Of a DNA stretch of 64,000 bases, positions 62,951 through 64,000 are shown in pieces. Made by a program: the position numbers and the translations under genes. Source of the DNA: Mesoterricola silvestris. Lineage in GTDB: Bacteria; Acidobacteriota; Holophagae; Holophagales; Holophagaceae. The stretch lies in the NCBI RefSeq assembly GCF_030295405.1, contig NZ_AP027080.1:806001-870000 (forward strand), written 5' to 3'. How positions within the stretch are numbered: position 1 is the first letter of the stretch; each line of letters opens with the position of its first letter. The notes under the pieces are model-generated. The model had not been told where the DNA came from and ran no database searches. It saw nothing but the letters and a program-made list of their open reading frames with translations.

Positions 62951-63172
62951 ATGGCCAAGCCGACACGAGACTCGGAATGGCGCAAAGATGCCGTCGATTA
63001 CCTCCGGAAGTATGTTCCGCACAAGCAGAGACAAGAGATGGACGGAACCAAACTGTTTATCTTCTGGAGTGAACACAGGAAGACGATCCCATATTTCCCG
63101 GGATCGGGGGACCCTTGGCAGTCGTTCCACTCCGCCTGCTCCAGATACATTGGCCCCACCGCTTACATGTGA
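62951..63172 (+). CDS. 73-residue hypothetical protein
   Basis: AAGGAGG before ATG 62951. Basic and aromatic (WRKDAVDYLRKYVPHKQRQ, FIFWSEHRKTIPYFPG), suggesting a small DNA-binding or tail-like phage protein. Unknown family. Confidence 0.6.
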   Translation: MAKPTRDSEWRKDAVDYLRKYVPHKQRQEMDGTKLFIFWSEHRKTIPYFPGSGDPWQSFHSACSRYIGPTAYM

Positions 63173-63239
63173 TGCTCGTTGCCCTGGCCACCAAAGAAAG
63201 AACAAGCTGTTTTCTGACCCCCACCAAGCGGAGAGCACC

Positions 63240-63539
63240 ATGCAGAAATCCGAGACAGGGAAGATCGTTGGCTCAATTGAGGTGGATGAACCCCTCGTGC
63301 TTTCAGGCATGGTGACTGGCAATGTGCGCGTTGTCAGAGGGGGGAGGCTAACTCTCAATGGAATGGCATGTTCTGGGGTCACTGTTGAAGAGGGAGCGTG
63401 GGCAATGTTGAATGGGACGGTGAAGGGTGGGGTGGTGAACAACGGGGGGGAAATCAGCATCACTGGCACGGTTCACGGCGTGGTTGTCAAGAAGGCCGGG
63501 ACGACTGTCATTCAATCTTGCGCCGTCATTAAGCCCTGA
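63240..63539 (+). CDS. 99-residue beta-solenoid (bactofilin-like) protein
   Basis: Short repeats of Gly-x-Val/Ile with spacing of about six residues (IVGSIEVDEPLVLSGMVTGNVRVVRGGRLTLNG, MLNGTVKGGVVNNGGEISITGTVHGVVV) predict a right-handed beta-helix as in bactofilins. The length covers little more than the core, without the usual long tails. Could polymerise or form a small scaffold. GGAG precedes the ATG. Confidence 0.65.
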   Translation: MQKSETGKIVGSIEVDEPLVLSGMVTGNVRVVRGGRLTLNGMACSGVTVEEGAWAMLNGTVKGGVVNNGGEISITGTVHGVVVKKAGTTVIQSCAVIKP

Positions 63540-63613
63540 TTCCAAGCGAGACCACCAATCAGATTGACGAAGCCGGATCCGAAGTCGTTCACAATCGTCC
63601 AAAGGAGAATCCC

Positions 63614-63817
63614 ATGGCCGAAAGAGTGATAAGCCGGGAAGAAATTGCGTTGTCTGTTTTTGCTGGGATGGTGGCCGCCTCGGCAGGAGATGCCGAGGGG
63701 GGAATTCAGTTTTTCAACCATCCCAAGTTCGCGGCCGCCAGACGTAAAACGGCCTGCGAAACGGCATTCAGCCTAGCGGATGATTTCATCCGTGAACGCG
63801 ATCAGCAATCCAAGTAA
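63614..63817 (+). CDS. 67-residue hypothetical protein
   Basis: AAGGAG 6 bases before ATG. Helical: VISREEIALSVFAGMVAASA and CETAFSLADDFIRERDQQSK. Similar in style to small phage-encoded proteins; no family recognised. Confidence 0.6.
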   Translation: MAERVISREEIALSVFAGMVAASAGDAEGGIQFFNHPKFAAARRKTACETAFSLADDFIRERDQQSK

Positions 63818-63874
63818 TTCCCATTTGGCAATAGACGGCAACATGCAGCAAATATCAATTTGCGCGAAAGGGCC

Positions 63875-64000
63875 ATGGTGATTAATCGTATGCCAGCATC
63901 AGAAATTGCCAGGGGCCCCGCCGAGGAATGCGAACTTATGGGTAAGCGCCTCGAAGCTTTGCATGCCAAGGGGGAGTTCGAGCGCGGGTTCAAAGCTCTT
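63875..64000 (+). CDS. 5' part of another small gene, cut by the window edge
   Basis: Frame open from ATG 63875 to the end: 42 residues (ECELMGKRLEALHAKGEFER near the end). It continues the orientation of the array. Nothing can be said about function. Confidence 0.35.
   Translation, partial: MVINRMPASEIARGPAEECELMGKRLEALHAKGEFERGFKAL

Larger units (their letters stand above)
61485..63550 (+). repeat. AACAAGCG-type motif repeated before most small genes
   Basis: AACAAGCG at 61488, 62178 and 62499; AACAAACG at 61837; ATCAAGCG at 62920; AACAAGCT at 63201 with ACCAAGCG at 63223; TCCAAGCG at 63541. The next 4-5 bases are often GTTCC or CTACC. Each copy lies between the stop of one small gene and the start of the next, often within 2-30 bases of the stop. 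No partner palindrome is visible, so these are not attC sites. Confidence 0.6.

Noticed and set aside
61488-63548. Integron cassette array with attC sites
   Set aside because: The motif resembles the start of an attC, but no spacer holds the matching GTTRRRY end or the long imperfect palindrome, and some spacers are too short (about 50 bp).

Overview
The window is GC-rich chromosomal DNA from a Gram-negative bacterium: it encodes TolC/RND and MacAB-type envelope pumps, lipoproteins, beta-barrel proteins ending in Phe, and SPI signal peptides. The style (KdpD, LytTR systems, CheZ-like protein, frequent ATGA/TTGA gene overlaps, very high third-position GC) would suit an Acidobacteriota of the Holophaga/Geothrix type, but this is an impression and no rRNA or full tRNA is present to prove it.

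Layout. 1-8.8 kb is core DNA: a KdpD sensor kinase, ThiC, a CheZ-like phosphatase, phosphofructokinase, and a split ManC/cupin pair. 8.8-11.7 kb is an integration scar: a tyrosine integrase preceded by four TCTA repeats at exact 10-bp phasing and followed by the 3' half of a tRNA-Glu-like sequence. 11.7-27.3 kb is a stress and metal-resistance block: an RND efflux operon, an ArsR-ArsP-thioredoxin-CcdA-DGC operon, a FmdE-ChrA operon, an arsenate-reductase-like protein and a rhodanese-like protein. It holds two paralogous regulators that fuse a LexA-type DNA-binding domain to a complete CRP/FNR protein. Perfect FNR-type palindromes lie ahead of the RND and FmdE-ChrA operons. 27.3-29.5 kb is a lower-GC stretch without convincing genes. 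29.5-32.4 kb is a fluoride-response locus: a fluoride riboswitch, a variant enolase and a CLC-type channel.

32.5-40.1 kb is a three-layer nest of mobile elements. A decayed IS66-like element has its tnpC split by a 1500-bp IS5-family element carrying a GxxExxY gene, and its tnpB split by a 3499-bp trio of tyrosine recombinases (RIT element) flanked by a 6-bp duplication. The nest abuts a truncated outer-membrane protein gene. 40.7-53.6 kb holds small secreted proteins, a repeat protein, a MacAB-like exporter, a LytS/LytTR pair next to a cluster of secreted LTxxQ-motif and DUF4382 proteins, and an autoregulated TetR-nitroreductase pair. 53.9-56.2 kb encodes two secreted proteins of unknown function.

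56.5-64.0 kb looks like an accessory island. Its centre is a 1065-residue protein joining a Clp-N-like domain, a Clp-type AAA+ module, a soluble FtsH-type AAA+ module and an M41 zinc protease. It sits in an operon with two small unknown proteins and is convergent to an XRE-type regulator. Beyond it runs a head-to-tail array of small unknown genes, most of them preceded, just after the previous stop codon, by a short motif close to AACAAGCG. The Clp/FtsH chimera and this array are the best candidates for an undescribed system.
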